NCBI RefSeq assembly: GCF_003323715.1
Contig: NZ_QOIN01000042.1
Coordinates: forward strand, 62,001-126,000
Length of the DNA stretch: 64,000 nucleotides
Origin: Streptomyces diacarni
GTDB lineage: Bacteria; Actinomycetota; Actinomycetes; Streptomycetales; Streptomycetaceae
Direction of reading: 5' to 3'
Each line of letters starts with the position of its first letter. Position 1 is the stretch's first letter. Positions 9,525 through 17,538 of this stretch are shown here, piece after piece. The position numbers and the translations under genes are program-made. Under the pieces are notes generated by a model. That model saw only the letters and a program-made list of their open reading frames with translations. It ran no database searches and had not been told where the DNA came from.

Positions 9525-10430
9525 TCACAGCAGTTGGCGGATTCGGTGAAGGTGATCCCGGGTGTGTTCGGGAGAAAGGCCGATTTCCACCAGTCGTCGC
9601 AGCACCTGATCGTACTGCGCCACCTCGTCACGCTTGTCCAGATACAGCGCGCTGGTCAGCTGTTCGAGGTAGACGATGTCGTTGAGGTCCGACTCGGGGA
9701 AGCGCAGCAGCGTGAAGGCGCCGCTCTCCGCGGCGTGGCCGCCGAGCCCGAACGGGACGACGTACAGGGAGATGTTGGGCGCCTCGGAGACCTCGGCGAG
9801 GTGGAGCAGCTGGGCGTCCATGACGGCCGCGCTGCCGAAGGGGCGGCGCAGCGCGGCCTCGTCGAGGACGCAGAGCAGGTGCGGTGCGTGCTCCCCCTGC
9901 AACAGCTTCTGGCGTTCCAGGCGGAGCGCGACGCGGCGGGCGACCTCGTCGTCGGCGAGGGGGGTGCGGTGCCCGGCGCTGACGACGGCGTGCGCGTACG
10001 CGTCGGTCTGCAGGAGGCCGTGGACGAACTGCACCTCGTAGGTGCTGATGCGGGAGGCGGCTCCCTCCAGGCCCACGTAGGTCTGGAACCAGGCGGGCAG
10101 CACGTCGCTGTAGTTGTGCCACCAGCCCGCGATGCTGGAGTCCCGGGCGAGCGAGAGCAGGGGTTCGCGCTCGGTGTCGTCGGTGACGCCGTAGAGCGTG
10201 AGGAGGTCCTCCACGTCGCGGGCCTTGAAGCTGACGCGGCCCAGCTCCATGCGGCTGATCTTCGACTCGGAGGCCCGGATCGAGTAGCCGGCGGCCTCGC
10301 GGGTGATGCCGCGCGCCTCCCGCAATCGCCTCAGCTGGGACCCGAGCAGGATGCGGCGCACCATGGAACCGCTGGCTCCGCCCGCCCCTTTCGGTACCGC
10401 GGTGCTGCTCTGTGCCGGTTGTGTTGCCAT
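9525..10430 (-). CDS. XRE-type helix-turn-helix regulator with DUF5753 domain
   Basis: A 301-residue regulator of the large Streptomyces family that pairs with DUF397 proteins. The HTH is at about residues 28-80 (LGSQLRRLREARGITREAAGYSI...SKISRMELG). The remainder is the DUF5753 ligand/regulatory domain (WWHNYSDVLPAWFQTYVGLEGAAS ... YEVQFVHGLLQT ... VVPFGLGGHAAESGAFTLLRF ... VYLEQ). ATG 10430 has GGAGGG nine bases upstream; in-frame codons further upstream are not protein-like. It is divergent from the ATP-binding gene. A 26-bp element at 10523-10548 in its upstream region recurs upstream of the DUF397 gene, suggesting co-regulation. Confidence 0.9.
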   Translation of the reverse strand: MATQPAQSSTAVPKGAGGASGSMVRRILLGSQLRRLREARGITREAAGYSIRASESKISRMELGRVSFKARDVEDLLTLYGVTDDTEREPLLSLARDSSIAGWWHNYSDVLPAWFQTYVGLEGAASRISTYEVQFVHGLLQTDAYAHAVVSAGHRTPLADDEVARRVALRLERQKLLQGEHAPHLLCVLDEAALRRPFGSAAVMDAQLLHLAEVSEAPNISLYVVPFGLGGHAAESGAFTLLRFPESDLNDIVYLEQLTSALYLDKRDEVAQYDQVLRRLVEIGLSPEHTRDHLHRIRQLL

Positions 10431-10522
10431 TCCGATCAGCCCTCCACCCCTGCTCGAGGGGAAGTGTGCCATCTCCGCGCTCCGTTGGGTGCGCACCCGA
10501 TTACACACGAAGGAAAGTAGCG

Positions 10523-10548
10523 CGTGCACGTGCATCTGCCCTTGCATC
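10523..10548 (-). promoter_or_regulatory. 26-bp operator-like element, copy A
   Basis: Read on the minus strand, this is GATGCAAGGGCA followed by GATGCACGTGCACG, i.e. two GATGCA steps 12 bp apart ending in the perfect palindrome TGCACGTGCA (10525-10534). It starts 93 bp upstream of the XRE regulator start. Copy B at 11756-11781 matches at 23 of 26 positions. The duplicate around one regulatory module suggests a binding site for the XRE protein or another local regulator. Confidence 0.6.
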
Positions 10549-10728
10549 TGCTGTGAGCATTGGGAACCATGGGGAAGGCACAAGTGGACCCGTCGGCCGA
10601 GGAGTTGGCTTTCGGGTGCGCCGTGACGCCCGCACCAGCGGGGAAGCACGTCCGACAGGGATCCGTACAGGATCGCCGCTGCCGCAGACAGCCAGGAGTG
10701 GCCGTTGCACGGGACCGAAGGATCGACG

Positions 10729-11457
10729 GTGCTGGAGCCCTTATGGGAGGGGCTCCCCACACCGGATGCCGCCTCGGTTTCCGGTTCGGTCTCCTGCGCG
10801 CTCCCCGCGCACCACCGATCCGTCTCCGGCGCGCGGGACTTCACCCGCAGGACGCTGCAGCGCTGGGGCCTGTCCGAAGAGTTCGATGACGTGGCGCTGG
10901 TGGTCTCCGAATTGGTGACCAATGCCATGCGGCACGGCCTGACCCCCGGCGCCGATCACGGGGCGGCGTCGGGGGACGAGGGCGACCAGCAGGTGAGACT
11001 CCATCTGACCTGCTGGTCCGCCCGACTGGTCTGTGCCGTACGCGATCCCAGCGACCAACCGCCCGACGTGTCGGCCGTGCGGGCCGCACGGGCGGCGGCA
11101 GACGGGGGTTTCGGCGGGCTGGAGGGAGTGCCCGGCGGGATCCTCGAACACGGGGGTAACGGGGGATACGGGGGTAACGGGGGACACGGGGGCGTCGTGG
11201 ATGCCGAGGGCGCGTGGGACGCGTCGAGCGCCTTGGCTCCCTACGGGGAGGCCGAGGCGCTCGGCATCACGGCGGAGTCGGGCCGGGGACTGTGCCTGGT
11301 CGACTCCTTCAGCGACACCTGGGGATGGCACCCGCTGCCGGGCCCACTGGCCGGGAAGGTCGTGTGGGCCCTCTTCCGGGTGGACGGGGGCGCCGGCACC
11401 CCTGCGGGCGCCCGGAGTGTCATGGACGCAACAGATCGTCGAACTCCCCGGCCTTGA
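10729..11457 (+). CDS. ATP-binding protein, RsbW/SpoIIAB-like HATPase
   Basis: A 242-residue GHKL-fold protein of the anti-sigma-factor kinase type that is abundant in Streptomyces. The N box is SELVTNAMRHG and the ATP-lid/G box is SGRGLCLVDSFSDTWGW; the C-terminal strand block VVWALFRV follows. The middle carries a Gly/Asn-rich insert (GGNGGYGGNGGHGG) encoded by short GGGGGTAAC-type repeats at about 11150-11195. Start chosen at GTG 10729 (reads VLEPLWEGL) with GAAGGA six bases before; TTG 10705 also has an AGGAG, so the start is uncertain. It is divergent from the XRE gene and overlaps the DUF397 gene tail-to-tail by 38 bp. The partner sigma or antagonist is unknown. Confidence 0.82.
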   Translation: MLEPLWEGLPTPDAASVSGSVSCALPAHHRSVSGARDFTRRTLQRWGLSEEFDDVALVVSELVTNAMRHGLTPGADHGAASGDEGDQQVRLHLTCWSARLVCAVRDPSDQPPDVSAVRAARAAADGGFGGLEGVPGGILEHGGNGGYGGNGGHGGVVDAEGAWDASSALAPYGEAEALGITAESGRGLCLVDSFSDTWGWHPLPGPLAGKVVWALFRVDGGAGTPAGARSVMDATDRRTPRP

Positions 11458-11659
11458 CGCCGAGGATCATCGCCTCGACCTCCGCCGGCGTGTAGACGAG
11501 CGCGGGGCCTTCGGGGAAACGCGAGTTGCGCATGGCGATGTCGCCATCCGGCAGCTTCGCGAGTTCCACACACGTTCCCTGCGAATTGCTGAACCGGCTC
11601 TTCCGCCACACGACCCCCTGGAGGTCCTTGGCGGCCATGCCGTTGTACGCGTGAGGCAC
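11420..11659 (-). CDS. DUF397 small regulatory protein
   Basis: A 79-residue DUF397 protein with the family signature WRKSRFSNSQGTCVELAKLPDG, the MRNSRFPEGPALVYTPAE block and a C-terminal helix. The start is GTG at 11659 with AGGAG six bases upstream. DUF397 proteins usually accompany XRE/DUF5753 regulators; here the partner is at 9525-10430 with the HATPase gene between. Its 3' end overlaps the HATPase gene on the opposite strand. The biochemical role of the family is poorly defined. Confidence 0.88.
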   Translation of the reverse strand: MPHAYNGMAAKDLQGVVWRKSRFSNSQGTCVELAKLPDGDIAMRNSRFPEGPALVYTPAEVEAMILGVKAGEFDDLLRP

Positions 11660-11755
11660 TGGGGTCTCCTGGACTCGTCCGGTGGGCCGTGCAGGTTGAA
11701 CAGCAGGTCAGTGCCGACTGCCAACTCCCCGGGATCATAACTGCGTTCACGTACC

Positions 11756-11781
11756 GATGCATGTGCCGATGCACGTGCACG
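11756..11781 (+). promoter_or_regulatory. 26-bp operator-like element, copy B
   Basis: Plus-strand GATGCATGTGCC followed by GATGCACGTGCACG, including the palindrome TGCACGTGCA at 11770-11779. It begins 97 bp upstream of the DUF397 start, nearly the same distance as copy A from the XRE gene but in the opposite orientation. It ends 38 bp before the -35 of the ABC exporter promoter, so it could influence either gene. Confidence 0.6.
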
Positions 11782-11818
11782 ACACGCGGTCGCAAACTCA
11801 TCACAGCGGGTCAGACCC

Positions 11819-11849
11819 TTGACTTGAACTTCACTTCAAGTCCTAGCTT
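11819..11849 (+). promoter_or_regulatory. MerR-type promoter with palindrome in a 19-bp spacer, leaderless transcript
   Basis: A -35 TTGACT (11819-11824) and -10 TAGCTT (11844-11849) are separated by 19 bp. A perfect dyad GACTTGAA-CTTCAC-TTCAAGTC (11821-11842) fills the spacer. Long spacers holding the operator are the hallmark of MerR-activated promoters. The exporter ATG is only 7 bases beyond the -10, with no Shine-Dalgarno sequence, so the mRNA should be leaderless. No merR gene lies in this window. Confidence 0.75.
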
Positions 11850-11855
11850 CGTCCC

Positions 11856-13856
11856 ATGAGCATGGAGATGACCGCGTGGAACGCGCTCTACAACTCGCGC
11901 CACGCCCACCAGGACCAGCACCCGTTCTCCGCCGCGACGGTCCGCCGCATCGTCCGCTTCGCACACCGCCACCACCGTAAACTGGTAGCTTTCCTGCTTC
12001 TCAGCAGCGTGCTCGCGGTCGTCACCGTCGCCACACCGCTGCTCGCCGGCCGGGTGATGAACGCCATCGACCGGCACGAGAGCACCTCCACCGTGCTCGT
12101 CCTCGCGGGGCTGATCGCGGCCATCGCCCTGGCGGAGGCGGGGGTCGGCATTCTGACCCGCTGGCTGTCCGCGCGGATCGGTGAAGGCCTCATCCTCGAT
12201 CTGCGTACCGCCGTCTACGACCACGTACAGCGCATGCCGGTGGCCTTCTTCACCCGCACTCGTACAGGTGCTCTTGTCAGCCGACTCAACAACGACGTCA
12301 TCGGAGCGCAGCGCGCCTTCTCCTCCACCCTCTCCGAGGTCTTCAGCAACCTCGTCACCCTGCTGCTGACCCTCGTGGTGATGCTCAACCTCTCCTGGCA
12401 GATCACCCTCCTCACCCTCGCCCTGCTGCCGATCTTCGTCCTGCCCGCCCGGCGGATGGGGGCGCGGCTCGCCCGGCTGGAGCGGGAGCGGGCCAACCAC
12501 AACGCGGTGATGAGCACCCAGATGACCGAGCGCTTCTCCGCGCCCGGCGCCACCCTCGTCAAACTGTTCGGGCGGCCCGGGGAGGAGTCGGCCGCGTTCG
12601 CCCAGCGGGCGGGACGCGTACGGGACATCGGCGTGCGCACCGCCATGGTGCAGGAGGTCTTCTTCACCGCGCTGACCCTCGTGGCGGCCCTCGCGCTCGC
12701 CCTCGTCTACGGGCTCGGCGGCACCTACGCGCTGCGCGGCAGCCTCGACCCCGGCGCCGTCGTCTCCCTCGCCCTGCTGCTGACCCGCCTGTACGCCCCG
12801 CTGACCGCGCTGGCCAGCGCCCGCGTGGAGGTGATGAGCGCACTCGTCAGCTTCCAGCGCGTGTTCGAGGTGCTCGACCTCAAGCCGCTGATCGAAGAGA
12901 AGGAAGGCGCAGAGGACCTGCCAGGGGAGCCGGCCTCCGTCGAGTTCGACGACGTCCACTTCAGCTACCCGTCCGCCGACAAGGTCTCCCTCGCCTCCCT
13001 GGAGGAGGTCGCCACCCTCGACACCCGGGGCGGCGAGGAGGTGCTGCACGGCATCTCCTTCCGGGCCGAACCCGGACAGATGATCGCCCTGGTGGGCTCC
13101 TCGGGAGCGGGCAAGTCCACGCTCGCCTCCCTGGCCCCCCGCCTCTACGACGTGGACAGCGGCGCCGTCCGGCTCGCAGGCAAGGACGTGCGCGACCTGA
13201 GCGCCGCGTCCCTGCGGGCCACGCTCGGCATGGTCACCCAGGACGGCCACCTCTTCCACGACACCATCCGCGCCAACCTGCTGCTCCCCCGCCCCGACGC
13301 CACCGACGAGGAACTGTGGTCCGCGCTGCGCCGCGCCCGCCTGGACGAGCTGATCGGCTCACTGCCCGACGGCCTGGACACCCTGGTCGGCGAGCGCGGC
13401 TACCGGCTCTCCGGCGGCGAACGGCAGTGCCTGACGATCGCCCGGCTGCTGCTGGCCCGGCCCCAGGTCGTCGTACTCGACGAGGCGACGGCGCACCTGG
13501 ACTCCACCTCGGAGGCGGCCGTCCAAGAAGCCCTCGGCGAGGCGCTGGCCTCCCGCACCTCGCTGGTCATCGCCCACCGGCTGTCCACCGTGCGGGCCGC
13601 CGACCAGATCCTCGTCCTGGAGGCGGGCCGGGTGGTCGAGCGGGGCACCCACGAGGAGCTGCTGGCCGCGGGCGGCCGCTACGAACAGCTCTACCGCACC
13701 CAGTTCAGCGAGTCCGGCACCGACGGTGCCGGTGCCGACGACGGGACCGGTGCCGACGGCGGAGAGGGGGCGGCCGTCGGGAACGGCGGGGCAGCGGCCA
13801 GGGGTTCCGCCGGCGGCCGGAGCGGCGGTGGAGCCGAGGTGGGCGCGCTCGCGTGA
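11856..13856 (+). CDS. ABC exporter, fused permease and ATPase (multidrug/MsbA-like)
   Basis: A 666-residue half-transporter. About six membrane helices lie in residues 40-320, followed by a nucleotide-binding domain with Walker A GSSGAGKST, signature LSGGERQ, Walker B VVVLDEATAHLD and H-loop IAHRLST. It would act as a dimer pumping drugs or lipids across the plasma membrane. The last ~45 residues are Gly/Ala-rich and probably disordered. A short insert (SADKVSLASLEEVATLDTRG) interrupts the region before the ATP-binding core. ATG 11856 is placed by the leaderless promoter. The MerR-type promoter suggests drug-inducible expression. The substrate is not predictable. Confidence 0.9.
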   Translation: MSMEMTAWNALYNSRHAHQDQHPFSAATVRRIVRFAHRHHRKLVAFLLLSSVLAVVTVATPLLAGRVMNAIDRHESTSTVLVLAGLIAAIALAEAGVGILTRWLSARIGEGLILDLRTAVYDHVQRMPVAFFTRTRTGALVSRLNNDVIGAQRAFSSTLSEVFSNLVTLLLTLVVMLNLSWQITLLTLALLPIFVLPARRMGARLARLERERANHNAVMSTQMTERFSAPGATLVKLFGRPGEESAAFAQRAGRVRDIGVRTAMVQEVFFTALTLVAALALALVYGLGGTYALRGSLDPGAVVSLALLLTRLYAPLTALASARVEVMSALVSFQRVFEVLDLKPLIEEKEGAEDLPGEPASVEFDDVHFSYPSADKVSLASLEEVATLDTRGGEEVLHGISFRAEPGQMIALVGSSGAGKSTLASLAPRLYDVDSGAVRLAGKDVRDLSAASLRATLGMVTQDGHLFHDTIRANLLLPRPDATDEELWSALRRARLDELIGSLPDGLDTLVGERGYRLSGGERQCLTIARLLLARPQVVVLDEATAHLDSTSEAAVQEALGEALASRTSLVIAHRLSTVRAADQILVLEAGRVVERGTHEELLAAGGRYEQLYRTQFSESGTDGAGADDGTGADGGEGAAVGNGGAAARGSAGGRSGGGAEVGALA

Positions 13857-14043
13857 GCGGTGGCGGGCGCGGGGGCGGGCGCGGGCGCGCTCGCCGGAGC
13901 GGTCCTCACCCGGGCGGGCGCGCTCGGCGGGCGGCGGCGAAGGGGGCGGCACAGGGTGGGAGAACGGCCCGCCCCCGCGGGGCGGCCCCTCCTCGACGCC
14001 GGCCGGCCGACCGCCGCACGAATCCCGGAAGGACACGAGCGCC

Positions 14044-15228
14044 ATGAGCTGCTCCAGCCTGGAGGCCCTGACCCGCTGCTCCGTCGCCGTCGACCTGGGC
14101 GCCGCCAGGACCCGCGTCTACGCCAAGGGGACGGGGCTGATCGTCGACCAGCCCTCGGTCGTCGCCGTGAACACCTCCTCCGGCGCGCTGATCGCGGTCG
14201 GCGACGCGGCCGAGCGGATGGACGGGCGCACCCCGCAGCACATCCGGGTCGTCCGGCCCGTGGCCGGCGGCACCGTACGCGACATCGACATGGCGCGCCG
14301 GATGGTGCGCTCCTTCATCGGCGAGAGGCTGCGCCGGGTCAGACGGCGCAGGGTGATGGCCCACGCGGCGGCCACCGTCCCGCACGACGCCGACCCGCTG
14401 GCCTGCCGCGCCGCCGTGGAGACCCTGACCGGGGTGGGCGCACGCCGTGTCGAGCTGGTGGAGGCGCCCATCGCGGCGGCGATCGGCGCGGGCCTGCCGG
14501 TCGCCCAGCCCGAGGCGGCCATGGTGCTGGTGTGCGGCACGACCACGACGCAGGTGGCGGTCGTCTCCGTGGGGGCGATCGTCGCGGCGGGGACGGTGGG
14601 CCTGGGCGGGGACACCATCCACCACGCCGTGGTGCAGTACCTGCGCAACCGGCACGAGCTGCTGCTGCCCAGCCAGGAGGTGCGCCCGCTGCACCTGGCA
14701 CTGCTCGGCAGCGGCGGCGTCGGCAACGGCGTCTACACCGGATCGATCGAGGTCCAGGGCCGCGACGTGGTCTCGGGTCTGGCCCGCACCGTCACCATCG
14801 ACCCCGAAGAGGTGCGCAGCGCCATCCAGACCCCGCTCACCGGGCTGCTGGACACCATCCGCGCCGTCCTGCACCGCTGCCCGCCCGACCTGGTGGCCGA
14901 CCTGGCGGACCGCGGCATGGTCCTCACCGGCGGCAGCGCCGTCCTGCCGAGCCTCGCCGACCAGCTGCGGGAGCACACGGGGATGGGCGTGCGACTCGCC
15001 CAAGAGCCCGAGCTGACCTCGGTGAACGGGCTGGCGGCCCTGATGGCCGGGCGTCTCGCACCGAGCCCCGCGGCGGAGGAGGTGGGCCAGGACGCGGCCG
15101 CGGCAGGCGCCGGGCGCGGCGCGCTGTCGGGCCACCACCCCCTGTCGGGCGACCGGGAGGTCATCGGAGCGCCCGAGAGCGGGGCGGCGGCCGACGCGGT
15201 ACCCGTGCCTGGCCAGGAGGCGGGGTGA
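14044..15228 (+). CDS. MreB/Mbl-like actin-family protein
   Basis: A 394-residue protein of the MreB family. It has the phosphate-1 block VAVDLGAARTRVYAKG, a DMARRMVRSFIG helix, phosphate-2-like LVCGTTTTQVAVVS and the adenosine block LTGGSAVLPSL. Family members polymerise on ATP at the membrane and guide wall synthesis; Streptomyces MreB and Mbl act mainly in spore-wall formation. The ~60 C-terminal residues are low complexity and exceed typical MreB. GAAGGA lies 10 bases before ATG 14044. It is not in an mreBCD cluster, so it is an extra copy whose filament-forming ability is unproven. The 187 bp before it are GC repeats without a gene. Confidence 0.82.
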   Translation: MSCSSLEALTRCSVAVDLGAARTRVYAKGTGLIVDQPSVVAVNTSSGALIAVGDAAERMDGRTPQHIRVVRPVAGGTVRDIDMARRMVRSFIGERLRRVRRRRVMAHAAATVPHDADPLACRAAVETLTGVGARRVELVEAPIAAAIGAGLPVAQPEAAMVLVCGTTTTQVAVVSVGAIVAAGTVGLGGDTIHHAVVQYLRNRHELLLPSQEVRPLHLALLGSGGVGNGVYTGSIEVQGRDVVSGLARTVTIDPEEVRSAIQTPLTGLLDTIRAVLHRCPPDLVADLADRGMVLTGGSAVLPSLADQLREHTGMGVRLAQEPELTSVNGLAALMAGRLAPSPAAEEVGQDAAAAGAGRGALSGHHPLSGDREVIGAPESGAAADAVPVPGQEAG

Positions 15229-15246
15229 GCCCCGGAAAGCCGGGGC
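15229..15246. terminator. Hairpin between convergent mreB-like and cNMP-binding genes
   Basis: Perfect stem GCCCCGG-AAAG-CCGGGGC directly after the mreB-like stop codon, in a 37-bp convergent gap. There is no long T run, as is usual for Streptomyces terminators. Confidence 0.6.
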
Positions 15247-15265
15247 GCGCCCGCCGGGCCGGGGC

Positions 15266-15736
15266 TCAGATGGCCCCGGCGGCCCGGTCTCTGGGGGCGT
15301 AGGGGCCGAAGAGATCGACCAGGCGGGATCGGGAGCGCTGGAGGCGGTCGCCCATGACCGCCGCGATGGAGCGCGTCATCGCCAGGCCCAGGTCCTTGTC
15401 CTCCTCGCACAGCAGCCGCACCGACTGCGCGTCGAATTCCAGCGCGCGTACGGGGCTGTCCGCCTGGGCGCCCAGCGACCACACGTACGGCTGGAACATC
15501 CAGGACCAGCCGAGCAGCTCCCCGTGGCGGACATGGTCGATGGCCACGTCCCGATGTCCTGGTATGTGCATGGCGAGTGTCGCGGATCCGGTGTGCAGGA
15601 TCCAGAAGCGGTCGGCCCTGGTGCCCTCTTCGAAGATCTGCTCTCCGGCTTCGAAGTGCACTTCGTGGCCAAGGGAGCGCACCCGCTCGCGCTGGTCGGA
15701 GGTCAGCTCGGCGAGCAGTCCCGTCGTGGTCTGCAT
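15266..15736 (-). CDS. Cyclic nucleotide-binding domain protein without HTH
   Basis: A 156-residue protein with one Crp/cNMP-binding beta-barrel (HFEAGEQIFEEGTRADRFWILHTGSATLAM ... GELLGWSWMF). The usual phosphate-cassette Arg region is not conserved, so nucleotide binding is doubtful. A helix-rich C-terminus (MTRSIAAVMGDRLQRSRSRLVDLFGP) replaces the DNA-binding domain. It is therefore more likely a sensor or partner protein than a transcription factor. ATG 15736 follows a GGAAGGGAGG site. It is convergent with the mreB-like gene and divergent from the DUF2277 gene. Confidence 0.8.
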   Translation of the reverse strand: MQTTTGLLAELTSDQRERVRSLGHEVHFEAGEQIFEEGTRADRFWILHTGSATLAMHIPGHRDVAIDHVRHGELLGWSWMFQPYVWSLGAQADSPVRALEFDAQSVRLLCEEDKDLGLAMTRSIAAVMGDRLQRSRSRLVDLFGPYAPRDRAAGAI

Positions 15737-15852
15737 GGCCCGCCCTCCCTTCCGGGAACAGAGCGACGTATTCCCACGTCACGACTTTTTCAGCGTAACG
15801 CGCATCACCCGAACAGGCGAGTAACAGCCGGACGGAACGTACCGTCGGCAGT

Positions 15853-16071
15853 ATGTGCAGGAACATCAGGACGCTACGTCCCCCCTACGCCGAAGCGGTC
15901 ACCGACGAGGACGTCCGGGCAGCCGCGCTCCAGTACGTACGCAAGGTGTCCGGCTTCCGGGCACCCGCCGCGCACAATCAGGCGGCCTTCGACCTGGCCG
16001 TCGAGCAGATCGCCGAGGCGACCGGCACGCTGCTGGACACCCTCCAGGTGAGAGGCGCGGCCTCCCGCTGA
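15853..16071 (+). CDS. DUF2277 family protein
   Basis: A 72-residue protein matching DUF2277: it starts MCRNIRTLRPPYAEAVTDEDV and continues AALQYVRKVSGFRAPAAHNQ and AFDLAVEQIAEAT. The conserved N-terminal MCRNI and the VRKVSGF block make assignment easy. It is cytoplasmic and of unknown function. It stands alone, divergent from the cNMP-binding gene. Confidence 0.85.
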   Translation: MCRNIRTLRPPYAEAVTDEDVRAAALQYVRKVSGFRAPAAHNQAAFDLAVEQIAEATGTLLDTLQVRGAASR

Positions 16072-16097
16072 GCCCCGGCCCCGCGCCCCGCTCCGCC

Positions 16098-16811
16098 TCA
16101 GCCGCCCTCGCGGGCCCCCTCCCGGCCCTCCAGCAGCTGCAGCAGCTCACCCAGCACCTCGGAGAGCTGCTCGCGCCGCTCGCCGCCGAGCCCCGCGAGC
16201 AGCGACCGCTCGTAGGCGACCTGCTCGGGCATGATCCGGTCCACCAGCTGCCGGCCGCCGTCGGTGAGCGACAGGTGGGCCACGCGCCGGTCGCGGGCGT
16301 CCGGACGCCGTACGACCAGGCCCTTCTCCTCCAGTGTGCGCACCCGCTTGGTGACGGCCGTGCCCGAGGCGTACGTCTCCCTGGCGAGCCGGCCGAAGCT
16401 CAGCTCGCGATCCTCCCGGCGCAGGGCGCTGAGGATGTCGAACTCGGGGCGTGAGAACCCCTCGTGCGCCAGCGGCGCGTCGGACGCCTGCCGCAGCAGC
16501 GCCGCGCACCTGGTCAGACGCCCGATGACGCCGATCGGCTCGGTGTCGAGATCCGGGAGCACCCGCTGCCACTGGCCCAGGACCCTGGCGACGACGTCCC
16601 CCTCGGAGCTTTCTGCGCCCTCTGCACCCTCCGGGTTCTGCGCGCTCTCGGTCGCCTCGCCGTCGCTCTCGGGCTCCGCGAGCCGCGGGGCCCCTCCCGT
16701 ACCGCGGCCCCGCTCGGCCGCCGTTCCTCCGTTCGCGTCCGCTCTCTCGCCGGGTGCGGCGTCCTCCGGCACGCGCTGCCCCTCTCGCCCGAGCTGTCGT
16801 CTCCCGTTCAC
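16098..16811 (-). CDS. MarR family transcriptional regulator with acidic N-terminal extension
   Basis: A winged-helix MarR domain occupies about residues 75-225: FSRPEFDILSALRRE, ASGTAVTKRVRTLEEKGLVVRRPDARDRRVAHLSLTD and a C-terminal dimer helix. The first ~70 residues are Gly/Glu/Ala-rich and not MarR-like. The frame opens with GTG 16811; no in-frame ATG or GTG with a good ribosome site is seen closer to the domain, so the extension may be real. No palindrome stands out in the 136-bp upstream gap. Its target is unknown. Confidence 0.8.
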   Translation of the reverse strand: MNGRRQLGREGQRVPEDAAPGERADANGGTAAERGRGTGGAPRLAEPESDGEATESAQNPEGAEGAESSEGDVVARVLGQWQRVLPDLDTEPIGVIGRLTRCAALLRQASDAPLAHEGFSRPEFDILSALRREDRELSFGRLARETYASGTAVTKRVRTLEEKGLVVRRPDARDRRVAHLSLTDGGRQLVDRIMPEQVAYERSLLAGLGGERREQLSEVLGELLQLLEGREGAREGG

Positions 16812-16947
16812 CGCTCAATTCTGCCGCCGGGGGGCACGGCGACGGTGGAGCGGGGTCCCGCCGCGGGCGTCAGCGCGCCGCGCCACTCGACGAGGGCGCG
16901 TGCGGGTGCGCGTGCGGGGCGCGACCGGGCGAGGGCGCTTCGGGGGA

Positions 16948-17409
16948 CTACTGGCCGGTTGGGGGTGTCGCCGTATGGGGGAACCGGCGCGGTGGGTGGT
17001 CGGTGACGAGGAGGTGGTGGAGGCGGGCGAGTGCGGACAGGAGGGTGTCTCGTTCCTCGTCGTCGACGCCGGCCAGCGCGGTGGTCAGCGCGTTGTCGGC
17101 GTGTGCGGCGCGGCGCTGCTCGCTGGCGGCGCGGATGGCCTCGGTGAGGTCGACCAGGGTTTTGCGGCCGTCGGCGGGATCGGCCGCGGTGGTGACCCAG
17201 TCGCGGGCGGCCAGGGTGCGCACGCTGGTGGAGACGCGGCTCTGTGCCAGTCCTGTGCGCTTGGCGATGTCGCCGACGGTGCTGCGGCGATGCAGGAAGA
17301 GGTCCTGGAGGACCAGGAACTCGCCGGGCGCGAGGTTGAGCGCGTGCGCGCCCATGCCTTCGAGTGCGATCTCGGCCAGGCGGCGGCCGAGTTGGTACAG
17401 GTCGCTCAT
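16948..17409 (-). CDS. MarR family transcriptional regulator
   Basis: A 153-residue MarR protein: LAPGEFLVLQDLFLHRRSTVGDIAKRTGLAQSRVSTSVRTL is the DNA-binding part, and DPADGRKTLVDLTE is the wing. Start chosen at ATG 17409 because GGAGG lies seven bases before it; ATG 17436 has no site. Upstream DNA carries three GATGCATC-type dyads between it and the divergent membrane-protein gene, so it probably represses both. The ligand is unknown. Confidence 0.87.
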   Translation of the reverse strand: MSDLYQLGRRLAEIALEGMGAHALNLAPGEFLVLQDLFLHRRSTVGDIAKRTGLAQSRVSTSVRTLAARDWVTTAADPADGRKTLVDLTEAIRAASEQRRAAHADNALTTALAGVDDEERDTLLSALARLHHLLVTDHPPRRFPHTATPPTGQ

Positions 17410-17438
17410 CTCCATGCCTCCAAAGTACATCTCCATGT

Positions 17439-17490
17439 ATGCATCTCAATAGATGCATCTTGACAGATCAATCTCTACGGATGCATCTTG
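17439..17490. promoter_or_regulatory. Triple TGCATC dyad operator and -35 element between marR and membrane gene
   Basis: ATGCATCT-CAAT-AGATGCAT (17439-17458) is a perfect inverted repeat whose right half extends to the 10-bp palindrome AGATGCATCT (17451-17460). A further GGATGCATCTT begins at 17480. A consensus -35 TTGACA (17460-17465) for the plus-strand gene lies between the copies. Multiple dyads over a divergent promoter fit MarR autorepression. Confidence 0.7.
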
Positions 17491-17538
17491 GTGGAGGTCG
17501 AAAGGGGCTGCGAGCCCGCAATCCATTGGAGAAGCACC

